Assembly (NCBI GenBank): GCA_002424295.1
Contig: DIQY01000078.1
Span: 1-24,646, forward strand
Length of the DNA: 24,646 nucleotides
Source of the DNA: Ruminococcaceae bacterium UBA5450
GTDB lineage: Bacteria; Bacillota; Clostridia; Oscillospirales; Acutalibacteraceae
Direction of reading: 5' to 3'
Of the stretch, positions 8,252 to 15,737 are shown one piece after another (positions within the stretch are counted from its first letter, which is position 1; the number at the start of each line of letters is the position of its first letter). Position numbers and translations under genes: made by a program. A model generated the notes under the pieces. The model ran no database searches, was not told the DNA's origin, and saw nothing but the letters and a program-made list of their open reading frames with translations.

Positions 8252-9148
8252 TTGAAATTAGAGCAGATTATTGAATCGGTCCCAAATTTTAGCGAGGGCA
8301 GAGATCTGAGCAAAGTCGAAGAGATCGTCGATTGTTTTCGGGCAAAACCGGGCGTTAAGCTATTGGATTATTCTACAGATCCGGATCACAACCGCTGCGT
8401 TGTGACGGTGTTGGGCAATCCGGAGCCGCTTAAAAAAGCGATGATTGAGGCGGTGGGAGCGGCAGTACGTCTGATTGATATGACAAAGCATGAGGGAGCG
8501 CATCCGAGAATTGGCTGTGTGGATGTGATTCCATTTATTCCTGTGCGTGACTGTACCATCGAGGATGCAGATCGGCTGGCAAAAGCAGTGGCAAAAGAAG
8601 CCGCCGAGCGGTTTGGACAGCCATTTTATCTTTATGAAAAATCCGCTTCTGCTCCCTATCGTGCAGACCTTGCGGCGATCAGGCAGGGCCAGTTTGAGGG
8701 CCTTGCGGAAAAGATGAAGGATCCACGCTGGAAACCGGATTTTGGTCCTTCTACCATGCATCCTACCGGCGGTGCCACAGCGATCGGCGCAAGGATGCCG
8801 CTGATCTGCTTTAATGTGAACCTCGATACGCCGAATGTGGAAATTGCGAGAAAGATCAGCAGAAGAGTGCGCAGCATTAACGGCGGATACAGGTTTGTAA
8901 AGGCGATGGGAATTTCTTTGGATGAACGGGGCCTTGCGCAGGTTACCATGAATTTGACCGATTATACGCAAAGCTCCATGTACAGTGTTTTTGAAGCAAT
9001 CAAAATGGAAGCCAGAAGATACGGCGCTAGGGTCCTTAACAGCGAGATCGTGGGGACTATACCCATGCAGGCGCTGGTAGACTGTGCCCAGTATTATCTT
9101 CAGATCGATGATTTTTCCATTGATCAGGTTTTGGAAACCCATTTATAA
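8252..9148 (+). CDS. ftcD: Glutamate formimidoyltransferase, copy 1
   Basis: Transfers a formimino group from N-formimino-L-glutamate (or a similar donor) to THF, giving 5-formimino-THF. It has 298 residues, the length of a stand-alone bacterial formimidoyltransferase without the cyclodeaminase domain. Family hallmarks are SVPNFSEGRD (9-18), the His-Asn-Arg near residue 46, and KHEGAHPRIG with the catalytic-type His84. The start is TTG at 8252 with AGGAG ten bases upstream; no ATG fits. It is monocistronic, ending in its own terminator. A second, clearly diverged copy lies at 13172-14074 with the cyclodeaminase. This copy may have a different donor, such as formiminoglycine from purine breakdown, but nothing in the sequence proves that. 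Confidence 0.9.
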   Translation: MKLEQIIESVPNFSEGRDLSKVEEIVDCFRAKPGVKLLDYSTDPDHNRCVVTVLGNPEPLKKAMIEAVGAAVRLIDMTKHEGAHPRIGCVDVIPFIPVRDCTIEDADRLAKAVAKEAAERFGQPFYLYEKSASAPYRADLAAIRQGQFEGLAEKMKDPRWKPDFGPSTMHPTGGATAIGARMPLICFNVNLDTPNVEIARKISRRVRSINGGYRFVKAMGISLDERGLAQVTMNLTDYTQSSMYSVFEAIKMEARRYGARVLNSEIVGTIPMQALVDCAQYYLQIDDFSIDQVLETHL

Positions 9149-9150
9149 GT

Positions 9151-9183
9151 AAAAAGGACTGCAGTATTACTGCAGTCCTTTTT
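9151..9183. terminator. Terminator after ftcD copy 1
   Basis: A perfect 14-bp stem AAAAAGGACTGCAG / CTGCAGTCCTTTTT has a 5-base loop and starts two bases after the ftcD stop codon. A/T flanks on both sides make it able to work in both directions. Confidence 0.92.
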
Positions 9184-9244
9184 ATTAGGGAGAATTTATG
9201 TCAGTCGGTTTTCTGAAAATGATTTCGGGTGTTGCCAACCTGAT

Positions 9245-9272
9245 AAAAAGAGCCGCAGATATAGACGGCTCT
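9245..9272 (-). terminator. Terminator of the folate/formiminoglutamate operon (after folT)
   Basis: Read on the minus strand, AGAGCCG pairs exactly with CGGCTCT (9266-9272 with 9249-9255 on the plus strand) and is followed by five T. It lies about 135 bases beyond the folT stop codon, facing the ftcD terminator. The bases between it and folT (9273-9407) show no further gene or strong structure. Confidence 0.75.
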
Positions 9273-9407
9273 GTTTTGTGGGGGCAGCAGTTAAGTGCAA
9301 GCTTTCAAATCATAACGGCGTGGTTTTTGCAGTCATCATGCCAAACAAAAACTGATTTTATGGGTTAAAAGACAATGGAAAAACCCTAGGAGGAGCATTT
9401 TTTCGCG

Positions 9408-9914
9408 TTATCCGATTACCTGCTTTTTATGAACCGAAAGTATCTTCGAAACCACGCCCAGTGTCAAAAATTGAGCGATTCCCACCGCAAAGGTTTGAAC
9501 TGATCTGGTCGCTAAAAGCGGCAGATACGGCGAGGAATACCAAATCGAAATCCAGAACGAATTGAGAAAGAGACTTAGAAAAAGCTGATTTACGGCCACG
9601 CAGCCCAAAATGCGAAGGGATGTCTGTTTTTTATGCAGAAATATTGCATAGACAATTCCGGTGAGAAAGGCAGTCAGGGTAAATCCGGGGAAATAGGGGC
9701 CCACCGGGAATAAGATCGTGCCGATGATATCGCTCAGTGCCGCCACAGCGCAGGATCCTTTCATGCCGAAAAGAATCGCTGCTACAGCCACCGGCAGAAA
9801 GCTAAAGCCAATTCTGATATTCCATGCGGAGATCGAGCAGAACCGGGCGAGAAATACCGTCATTGCAACGAGAAGCGCAGTCGTTGTTATGGTTTGGGCA
9901 TCGAATTTTTTCAT
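9408..9914 (-). CDS. folT: Folate-specific ECF transporter S component
   Basis: Membrane protein that binds folate and delivers it to a shared ECF ATPase/T module, which is not in this window. The 168-residue protein has about five or six hydrophobic segments. It carries the FolT-family features RIGFSFLPVAVAAILFG and FPVGPYFPGFTLTAFLTG. The start is the ATG at 9914 (MKKFDAQ), following GGGAGGG. A longer frame up to 9989 would run into the riboswitch and is rejected. It is the last gene of the one-carbon operon. Its own THF riboswitch and a hairpin over its ribosome site (9923-9950) indicate feedback control by cellular THF, most likely at translation. Confidence is high from both protein and RNA evidence. 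Confidence 0.9.
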   Translation of the reverse strand: MKKFDAQTITTTALLVAMTVFLARFCSISAWNIRIGFSFLPVAVAAILFGMKGSCAVAALSDIIGTILFPVGPYFPGFTLTAFLTGIVYAIFLHKKQTSLRILGCVAVNQLFLSLFLNSFWISIWYSSPYLPLLATRSVQTFAVGIAQFLTLGVVSKILSVHKKQVIG

Positions 9915-9922
9915 GAAAGTCC

Positions 9923-9950
9923 CTCCCTGTGCAGATTGCCACAGCAGGAG
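9923..9950 (-). promoter_or_regulatory. Hairpin sequestering the folT ribosome-binding site
   Basis: On the minus strand CTCC-TG-CTGTG (9950-9940) can pair with CACAG-GGAG (9931-9923), with a two-base bulge. The GGAG of the folT Shine-Dalgarno sequence is thereby buried. It sits between the THF aptamer and the start codon and is the likely expression platform, acting on translation rather than termination because no T-run follows. Confidence 0.65.
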
Positions 9951-9979
9951 AGAGAAAGCTCTTGCTGATAGCAGTGAAT

Positions 9980-10062
9980 GCAGGTACAATTATCGTGCTA
10001 CGAAATGGCTTCTTTGTCTTGCGACGACTTCCCATCCGCAGGCACCTAACGCACTGCCCCTA
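9980..10062 (-). ncRNA. Tetrahydrofolate (THF) riboswitch
   Basis: On the minus strand, directly upstream of folT, the RNA has the conserved THF-aptamer core: GCGTTAGGTGCC, then GGATGGGAAGTCGTCG, then CAAAGAAGC. This closely parallels the folT-RNA class as I recall it from Eubacterium siraeum (GCGUUAAGUG, AUGGGAUGUCGUC, CGAAGC). Closing helices can be drawn: AGGGGCA (from 10061) with TGTACCT, and GTGC with GCAC. A TGCG/CGCA helix encloses the GATGGGAAGTCGT segment. It begins about 20 bases after the fhs stop codon, so it lies inside the operon. The THF level sensed here would reduce folate import when high. Confidence 0.88.
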
Positions 10063-10080
10063 TTCTGTCTGACTTTTTGT

Positions 10081-11745
10081 TTAAAAGAGGCCAGTGATCT
10101 TTCCGGATTCGTCAATGTCGATCTTATCTGCAGCGGGAACTTTTGGCAGGCCCGGCATTGTCATGATGTCGCCGGCCTGCGCTATCAAAAATCCAGCGCC
10201 GGCGTTGACTTTCAGATTTTTCACCGTGATGCGGAAACCATTCGGTGCGCCGAGAAGTGCTGCATCGTCTGAGAAGGAGTACTGGGTTTTTGCCATGCAG
10301 ATCGGCAGCTTATCAAAATGCAGATCAGTAAGGAGCTTGAGCTGCTTTTTGGCAGGGCCCGTCAGATCGACGCCGTCCGCGTGATAAATCTTCTTCGCAA
10401 TGGCATTGAGTTTGTCGGGAATCGAATCGTTTACGTCATAGCAGAACCGACACTCGCTCTTTGTTTCGCATAGCCGCAGAACTTCTTTTGCCAGAGCTTC
10501 TCCGCCTTCACCGCCTTTTGCCCAGACTTCGCTCAATGTTACATTGACGCCTAATTCGTGGCATTTCTGCTTGATGAGGTTTAATTCGGCAGGAGTATCG
10601 GTGGAGAAGGCATTGATTGCGACTACGCAGGGCAGCCCAAAGACTTTTGTGATGTTTTCCACATGGCGCAGGAGGTTTGGCAGTCCCTTTTCCAAAGCAG
10701 CGAGATCTTCTTTTCCGAGGTCTTCCTTTTGCACGCCGCCATGATGTTTTAATGCACGCACGGTAGCGACGATCACCGCTGCGTCAGGAGTGAATCCACC
10801 GGCGCGGCATTTGATATCGATGAATTTTTCAGCACCCAGGTCGGCGCCGAATCCGGCTTCCGTCACCACATAATCGGCAAGCTTTAATCCAGTCTGTGTG
10901 GCGGAGATGGAATTGCAGCCGTGGGCGATATTGGCAAAGGGGCCGCCGTGAATCAGAGCGGGCGTATGTTCCAGTGTCTGTACAAGGTTCGGTTTGATGG
11001 CGTCCTTTAAAAGAGCCGCCATGGCACCTTCGGCATGAAGATCGTGGGCTGTGATGGGTTCGTCATTTCTCGTATAGGCGACTACCATTTTTGCAAGCCG
11101 CGCTTTGAGGTCTAAAAGGCTGGTAGAGAGGCACAGCACCGCCATGATCTCCGAAGCTACCGTAATATCGAAGCCATCTTCACGGGGAACGCCGTTGGCT
11201 TTTCCACCAAGGCCGCAGACGATGTGACGAAGCTGGCGGTCATTCATATCCACGACGCGCTTCCAGACAATCTTGCGCACGTCGATATTGAGCGCGTTTC
11301 CCTGCTGGATGTGGTTGTCAATCAGGGCTGCCAAAAGATTATTGGCAGCACCGATGGCATGAAAATCGCCTGTAAAGTGAAGGTTGATTTCTTCCATGGG
11401 GATGACCTGCGCATAGCCGCCGCCGGCAGCACCGCCTTTTATGCCGAATACTGGGCCGAGGCTGGGCTCACGCAGACAGACAACAGTAGATTTTCCGAGT
11501 CGGGAAAGGGCATCTGCCAAACCGACGCTGGTGGTGGTTTTTCCCTCACCCGCAGGAGTTGGATTGATGGCGGTGACGAGAATCAGCTTGCCTTTTTTAG
11601 GCTTTTCTTTTAACGAATGAATGTCGAGTTTTGCTTTTCCGCGCCCGTATAATTCCAAATTGTCTTTCGAAATCCCCAGCTTTTCCGCAATCTTTTCGAT
11701 TGGCTCCATAGTTGCTTCCTGGGCGATCTCGATATCGGTCTTCAT
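10081..11745 (-). CDS. fhs: Formate-tetrahydrofolate ligase
   Basis: Interconverts formate, THF and ATP with 10-formyl-THF, ADP and phosphate. In anaerobes it can run backwards to make ATP from one-carbon units. With the ATG at 11745 it has 554 residues, the usual size. The ORF can extend to 11775, but that ATG lies upstream of the AAAGGAGG ribosome site and is rejected. Visible motifs are the P-loop TPAGEGKTTTS (63-73), then GIKGGAAGGGYAQVIPMEEINLHFTGD, then EAGFGADLGAEKF. It follows hutD after a 131-base gap and precedes the THF riboswitch and folT. Together with ftcD and fchA it would complete a route from formiminoglutamate to formate plus ATP. The methenyl-THF cyclohydrolase step (FolD) must come from elsewhere. 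Confidence 0.97.
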   Translation of the reverse strand: MKTDIEIAQEATMEPIEKIAEKLGISKDNLELYGRGKAKLDIHSLKEKPKKGKLILVTAINPTPAGEGKTTTSVGLADALSRLGKSTVVCLREPSLGPVFGIKGGAAGGGYAQVIPMEEINLHFTGDFHAIGAANNLLAALIDNHIQQGNALNIDVRKIVWKRVVDMNDRQLRHIVCGLGGKANGVPREDGFDITVASEIMAVLCLSTSLLDLKARLAKMVVAYTRNDEPITAHDLHAEGAMAALLKDAIKPNLVQTLEHTPALIHGGPFANIAHGCNSISATQTGLKLADYVVTEAGFGADLGAEKFIDIKCRAGGFTPDAAVIVATVRALKHHGGVQKEDLGKEDLAALEKGLPNLLRHVENITKVFGLPCVVAINAFSTDTPAELNLIKQKCHELGVNVTLSEVWAKGGEGGEALAKEVLRLCETKSECRFCYDVNDSIPDKLNAIAKKIYHADGVDLTGPAKKQLKLLTDLHFDKLPICMAKTQYSFSDDAALLGAPNGFRITVKNLKVNAGAGFLIAQAGDIMTMPGLPKVPAADKIDIDESGKITGLF

Positions 11746-11809
11746 AACGATAATTCCTCCTTTTGTCGGTCTCACGAATGAGTGCCGGATAAAAAATGAT
11801 GAAGATAAC

Positions 11810-11841
11810 GCCCGAGAGCGAAATCATTTTCGGACCCGGGC
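11810..11841 (-). other. Stem-loop in the hutD-fhs gap
   Basis: GCCCG and CGGGC close a hairpin whose inner part can also pair (CGAAA with TTTCG). It lies in the 131-base gap between hutD and fhs. There is no immediate T-run, so it could be a processing site or attenuator. I see no clear promoter or known riboswitch in the gap. Confidence 0.35.
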
Positions 11842-11876
11842 ATGGTGATCTTCTGATGAAATTGTAGAAATGATTT

Positions 11877-12494
11877 TTAAACCGGAGCTGAGAGCAATGT
11901 ATCTATTTCGGCAATCATAAAAATGGAAGATTCATGGCTCTTTAAAAGCAGAGGCGCGGAAAATTCCGAGATCATCACAGCTTCTTTGCAGAAAAACGCT
12001 TGAGAAGCAGTTCCCGCAGAGAGCGTTCCGCTGCCTTTTGCCACATAGGCGACCATCGTATGACGATGATCGTTTGTGAGGGGGGCTGTCGGAATGGTCA
12101 TTTCTGTATTTTCGGCCAGATGCAGGCAGAAAAGATTCCCCTTGCAGGTCCCTTTTCGCAGCATCAGGTTAAAATCTACACAGGTTCCTTCGGAATGGGT
12201 GGTACTACCGCCGTCAAACGCGTGAATTTCATAGGGAGAAAGCGAGAGAACTTTTCCGCCGTCATGAGAAAGATGTATTTTTCCTTTTAATAGGGAAATA
12301 TAGCGGGAATAATTTGGCAGCATGGTAAAATTCGATTCCTGAATTTTAACGGTGGCAGTGCTGAGACGCCAAAAAAAATCACGTTCGGCGTATTGTGCAT
12401 TTGGGGGGCCGATCGCAATCTGCGAAGTGGTTCCGCCGCTCCAATTGCTGACGATAAAATCGGAGGGGGAAATATGACGGATCAGCGGTTCCAT
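11877..12494 (-). CDS. hutD: HutD-family protein
   Basis: Small cupin-fold protein found in histidine-utilisation operons, where it is thought to tune flux; its exact chemistry is not settled. With the ATG at 12494 (MEPLIRH) it has 205 residues. That start has AGAAGG at good spacing. A TTG at 12527, overlapping the fchA stop codon, would add eleven residues and is less likely. Family features include SNWSGGTTSQIAIGP near the N-terminus, FFWRLSTATV, and YSRYISLLKGKIHL. It sits between fchA and fhs, and its presence ties this operon to formiminoglutamate from histidine rather than to purine breakdown. Confidence 0.82.
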   Translation of the reverse strand: MEPLIRHISPSDFIVSNWSGGTTSQIAIGPPNAQYAERDFFWRLSTATVKIQESNFTMLPNYSRYISLLKGKIHLSHDGGKVLSLSPYEIHAFDGGSTTHSEGTCVDFNLMLRKGTCKGNLFCLHLAENTEMTIPTAPLTNDHRHTMVAYVAKGSGTLSAGTASQAFFCKEAVMISEFSAPLLLKSHESSIFMIAEIDTLLSAPV

Positions 12495-12523
12495 AAAAAG
12501 CCTTCTTTCCAAAAATGAGTCGG

Positions 12524-13150
12524 TCAAAGAGAAGTTACGACGTTTAGGTAGATGCTGTCGGCTGCTTTTATGGCTTTTTCCAACAAAGCCGCTCCGCTTT
12601 TGCGATAGGTATCGACAAATTCGGAGTCTTTGATTCCGCCGAGATTGATGAGAACGTTAAGCCATGCGCATTGTGCAGCTGATTTGAGGCTGAGCGCGGC
12701 GCAGCCAAGGTCGCTTTTGGTGCTTACATTGGAGCGATCCAAAATGCCGGTCACAAGATCCAGCGTTTCGCAGGCGAGTTCCATTATTTCAAAAGGAGTC
12801 TCGGTGCAGCCTTTGAGAGCCTTTTGCAGGGCTTCGCTGCGCACTGCTTTTTCATCGTCGGTGTTTTTCGGCATGGCGAAAACAGCGCTGACCTTATGAA
12901 AAGCGTCGGTATCCCGGTCAAGAACGTCCAGATAACGTTCTTTGAGCACGTTAGCTTTCTGCTCGGTTTCTTTTGCCAAATCCTCAAATGCAGCGTATTT
13001 TTTCTTTCCCTGTGTCAGCGCACATACCATTGCGGTAAGAGCCGCACCCAAAGCCCCTTCCAGCGCAGCAGCGGAGCCGCCCCCTGGAGCCGGCTCGGAA
13101 GAGGCCATCAGATTGGTAAAACCGGTGACGGTATCGTCAACAAGCTTCAT
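12524..13150 (-). CDS. fchA: Formiminotetrahydrofolate cyclodeaminase
   Basis: Converts 5-formimino-THF to 5,10-methenyl-THF with release of ammonia, the step after FtcD. It has 208 residues, the normal size of a stand-alone cyclodeaminase. The N-terminal ASSEPAPGGGSAAALEGALGAALTAMV is the family signature, and the rest is mostly helical (FEDLAKETEQKANVLKERYLDVLDRDTDAF). The ATG at 13150 has AAGGAG nine bases upstream. It starts 21 bases after the ftcD copy 2 stop codon and touches the hutD frame, so tight co-expression is expected. In mammals FtcD and this enzyme are fused; here they are separate adjacent genes. Confidence 0.93.
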   Translation of the reverse strand: MKLVDDTVTGFTNLMASSEPAPGGGSAAALEGALGAALTAMVCALTQGKKKYAAFEDLAKETEQKANVLKERYLDVLDRDTDAFHKVSAVFAMPKNTDDEKAVRSEALQKALKGCTETPFEIMELACETLDLVTGILDRSNVSTKSDLGCAALSLKSAAQCAWLNVLINLGGIKDSEFVDTYRKSGAALLEKAIKAADSIYLNVVTSL

Positions 13151-13171
13151 TTTTATATTCTCCTTTATGAT

Positions 13172-14074
13172 TTAACCGTTGATAAGATGATTTTCCATGA
13201 CCTGTTTGTGATAGTCAAAGTTTTCGATCTTCAGATAATATTCCGCACAGTCCACCAGGGCTTTTGCAGGGGTCAAACCGACGACTTCGCTGCCGATAAT
13301 CGGAACACCCCAGCGCTGTGCTTCGGCACGGATAACTTCGAATACTCGGTAGAGCGGGGTGCCTTCGTAGTTTACCATGTTCATGGAGACCTGCGCTACA
13401 TTGCGGTCTTCCAAAAGCAGGCCGATTGCTTTGCAGTATTTGAATCCGCCGGAAGAAGCACGGACTACCTTTGCAATTTTCTTGGCGATCTGTACGTCGG
13501 AAGTGCCAAGGTTCACGTTGAACGCAACCAGCGGCATCCGGGCGCCGATTGCGGTAATGCCGGCTGTCGGATGAATTTTGCGCTCGCCGTAGTCGGGCTT
13601 CCATTCGGGCAGCAGAAGTTTTTCGGGCATTCCTTCAAACTGGCCTTTGCGAACAGTGGCAAGATTTTTGCGCTCGGGCGTTGTAGCGGAATCTTCGTAG
13701 AGAAAGCTGGGAATCTGCAGCTCTTCCCAAATACGTTTTGCAACGCGTTTTGAGAGCTCGACGCACTCCTCAACGGTCATGCCGATTGTCGGCACAAACG
13801 GAATGACGTCGGTAGCACCCATGCGGGGATGAGCGCCTTCATGCTTTCTCATATCAATGAGTTCTGCAGCTTTTTTGCAGAGCTGAAAGGAGACTTCTTC
13901 GATTCCTTCGGGGGAACCTACCAGAGTAAATACGGAACGGTTATGCGTGGGGTCGGACTGCACATCCATCAAGGTGCAGCCCGGGACGCTTTTTGCAACA
14001 GCGACTAAAGCATCGAGAACTGCCTGGTTGCGGCCCTCACTGAAATTTGGAATACACTCAACAAGTTTTGCCAT
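13172..14074 (-). CDS. ftcD: Glutamate formimidoyltransferase, copy 2
   Basis: Transfers the formimino group of N-formimino-L-glutamate to THF, releasing glutamate. It has 300 residues. Hallmarks are ECIPNFSEGRN (6-16), SDPTHNRSVF, and KHEGAHPRMG, in which the catalytic His falls at residue 82, the same number as in the mammalian enzyme. The ATG at 14074 follows AGGAGG. It is second in the operon, after gltS and directly before fchA, which supplies the next enzyme. This is the canonical copy. Copy 1 at 8252-9148 differs throughout, for example HPRIGCVD against HPRMGATD and ARVLNSEIVG against VPIIGSEVVG. The two were therefore probably not duplicated recently and may have different roles. Confidence 0.94.
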   Translation of the reverse strand: MAKLVECIPNFSEGRNQAVLDALVAVAKSVPGCTLMDVQSDPTHNRSVFTLVGSPEGIEEVSFQLCKKAAELIDMRKHEGAHPRMGATDVIPFVPTIGMTVEECVELSKRVAKRIWEELQIPSFLYEDSATTPERKNLATVRKGQFEGMPEKLLLPEWKPDYGERKIHPTAGITAIGARMPLVAFNVNLGTSDVQIAKKIAKVVRASSGGFKYCKAIGLLLEDRNVAQVSMNMVNYEGTPLYRVFEVIRAEAQRWGVPIIGSEVVGLTPAKALVDCAEYYLKIENFDYHKQVMENHLING

Positions 14075-14132
14075 TTTTAATGATCCTCCTATGATTTAGT
14101 TTTATCAAAAGAAAGGTGTTTTGCAAAAGAAA

Positions 14133-15374
14133 TCAGCCGGTGACCGCATGAACAAACGTCTTAATAAACCAGATCGTTTGCGGCTGATAGATAATGTCTA
14201 CGAGGAATGCGCCGACGATTGGGACGATCATCATTGCGCGACGGGACATTCCGTAACGCTCGTTAATTGCAGTCATATTGACAATGGCAGACGGGGTTGC
14301 GCCAAGTCCGTGACCGCAAAGGCCGGCACACATAACAGCGGCATCGTAGTTTTTACCGAGAATGCGGAAGATAACAAAGTAGCTAACAAGAACCATAAAG
14401 ATTACCTGGCAGACGAGGACGATCAGCACGCCGCCGACGAGATCTGCAAGCTCCCACAAACGCAGCGTCATCATTGCAATTGACAGATATAAGTTCAGCA
14501 TGACGTCGCCGATGCCTTCGACCAGCGAGAAATCGAATTTATAAAAATGAGATTTTTCATTGAGATTGCGCAGAATGACCGCGATAAACATTGCGCCAAC
14601 ATAAGTAGGGAAGCTCATGCCGATCAGACTGCCGATCCATCCGGAAACCACCATGCCGAGAGCCATGCAGACGAGAATAGCGGTTACGTTTTTCATAACG
14701 TCGAGGCCATTGCGCTTTTCAGAAGTTGTAGCGTTTACAGAGGCGACGCCGGTGTCAAAGTTTTCACTTTCGTCGGGCTTGAGGTGATATTTTTCGATCA
14801 GTCTGCGCCCGACCGGCCCGCCAACCAAAACAGCCGAAATCAATCCGAATGTAGCGGTGGCAGCGCCGACCAAGGGAGCGGGAGCATAGCCCATCTGCGC
14901 GAATGTACTGCCATAGGCAAGCGCTGCGCCGTGGCCGCCGATCATGGAGATCGCACTGGCTAATAAGGAATAGGGCGCCTGCAGGCCGATTGCAGAACCG
15001 ACTGCAATACCGATAATGTTTTGGAAGATGGAAACAACGCCTGCGCAGAGCCAGTAAATAATCAGCAGCAGACCGCCTTTTTTGAGCAGTGCAAAGCTTG
15101 CACCCAATCCGACTGTGGTAAAGAATGCCAGCATGAACGGATCCTGAAAAGACGAGTCAAACTTAAAGGCGAACGTTCCGCTCATATGGCCGAAAAAGGT
15201 GATAAACATAAACAGAAAACCACCTACCACCGGCGCGGGAATACAGTATTTGCGGAGAAAACTAACTTTGCTGTTTACAAAGTAGCCGATCAGCAGAAGA
15301 ACTGCCGCCATAGCGATGGTCATAACGGAGTTGGTACTGATCTGAAGGACATTGTCGATGGTTTCAAAAGTCAT
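14133..15374 (-). CDS. gltS: Sodium/glutamate symporter family protein (GltS)
   Basis: Integral membrane transporter for glutamate, driven by sodium in characterised relatives. The 413-residue protein has about ten to twelve hydrophobic segments. It carries GltS-family features such as KYCIPAPVVGGFLF (about residues 43-56), MIGGHGAALAYGSTFAQMGY, and the C-terminal half repeat CAGLCGHGLGATPSAIVNM. The ATG at 15374 follows GGGAGG. It is the first gene of the one-carbon operon, 58 bases ahead of ftcD copy 2. It could export or recover the glutamate released by FtcD, or carry formiminoglutamate itself. The second idea is speculative but fits the position. Family assignment is firm; substrate and direction are not. 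Confidence 0.92.
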   Translation of the reverse strand: MTFETIDNVLQISTNSVMTIAMAAVLLLIGYFVNSKVSFLRKYCIPAPVVGGFLFMFITFFGHMSGTFAFKFDSSFQDPFMLAFFTTVGLGASFALLKKGGLLLIIYWLCAGVVSIFQNIIGIAVGSAIGLQAPYSLLASAISMIGGHGAALAYGSTFAQMGYAPAPLVGAATATFGLISAVLVGGPVGRRLIEKYHLKPDESENFDTGVASVNATTSEKRNGLDVMKNVTAILVCMALGMVVSGWIGSLIGMSFPTYVGAMFIAVILRNLNEKSHFYKFDFSLVEGIGDVMLNLYLSIAMMTLRLWELADLVGGVLIVLVCQVIFMVLVSYFVIFRILGKNYDAAVMCAGLCGHGLGATPSAIVNMTAINERYGMSRRAMMIVPIVGAFLVDIIYQPQTIWFIKTFVHAVTG

Positions 15375-15415
15375 TCTAAAAAATACCTCCCTACATAGTT
15401 AAAATCCCGTGTTTT

Positions 15416-15449
15416 GTAGACTCGGTTTCAGCAACCAGCCGAACTCTAC
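15416..15449 (-). other. Leader hairpin upstream of gltS
   Basis: GTAGA-C-TCGG (15416-15425) pairs with CCGA-AC-TCTAC (15439-15449), leaving a small internal bulge. It lies in the predicted 5' leader of the gltS operon, about 40 bases before the start codon. It matches no riboswitch class that I recognise and may simply stabilise the mRNA. Confidence 0.4.
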
Positions 15450-15462
15450 TGCTTTCTATTCG

Positions 15463-15471
15463 AGTATAGCA
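15463..15471 (-). promoter_or_regulatory. Extended -10 promoter of the gltS-ftcD-fchA-hutD-fhs-folT operon
   Basis: The minus strand reads TGCTATACT, an extended -10 element. No good -35 lies at 17 bp, and a TTGACG nine bases upstream is too close to serve. Transcription would begin near 15456, giving a leader of about 80 bases. The poor -35 suggests that an activator may be needed. Confidence 0.5.
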
Positions 15472-15557
15472 AAGGTCCGTCAAAGAAACGTCTAATTTTA
15501 TCCAAGAATCCAATCTATTAAATTTTTACAGGGGCTTTTTTTCTGATCTTTTGACGC

Positions 15558-15594
15558 AAAAAAACAGGATCACTTAAAAGTTTAAGCAATCCTG
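15558..15594 (-). terminator. Orphan minus-strand terminator upstream of the gltS operon
   Basis: On the minus strand CAGGAT (from 15594) and ATCCTG flank an inner CTTAAA/TTTAAG pairing and are followed directly by seven T (15564-15558). No minus-strand gene lies upstream that would need it: 15595-15793 holds the ilvD promoter and leader only. Within the 419-base gap 15375-15793 I see this element, the gltS promoter and leader hairpin, and the ilvD promoter, but no protein gene. Confidence 0.65.
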
Positions 15595-15707
15595 CTTCGT
15601 TTTACAATGAAATGAAAGGAACGAGAAACTGATTACTTTGTTTTGTGTTGCTTTTTCTGTGGAGATCAAAATACCCCGCTCTTTTTAAGAGAGTGTAACG
15701 CTTGTTG

Positions 15708-15737
15708 TTTACAATTGCTTTTTTCTTGTGCTATAAT
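15708..15737 (+). promoter_or_regulatory. Sigma-A promoter of ilvD
   Basis: TTTACA (15708-15713) and TATAAT (15732-15737) are 18 bases apart, and TGC before the -10 makes it an extended element. The start would be near 15744. A short TTTCGG/CCGAAA hairpin lies in the leader ahead of the AAAGGAG ribosome site. Confidence 0.75.

Noticed and set aside
8360..9142. A 260-codon minus-strand ORF opposite ftcD copy 1
   Set aside because: It is rich in His, Arg and Cys as expected for the reverse complement of a real gene; no family features.
9198..9368. A 56-codon ORF (ATG at 9198) with an AGGGAGA ribosome-like site just after the ftcD terminator
   Set aside because: It lies between two convergent terminators, and the folT-operon terminator hairpin sits inside it. 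The peptide has no recognisable features and no promoter is visible.
11597..11827. A 76-codon minus-strand ORF covering the fhs start and the hutD-fhs gap
   Set aside because: It overlaps the fhs N-terminus in another frame and has no family features.
12824..13753. A 309-codon plus-strand ORF opposite fchA and ftcD copy 2
   Set aside because: Composition is that of an antisense shadow; both genes on the other strand are clear family members with ribosome sites.
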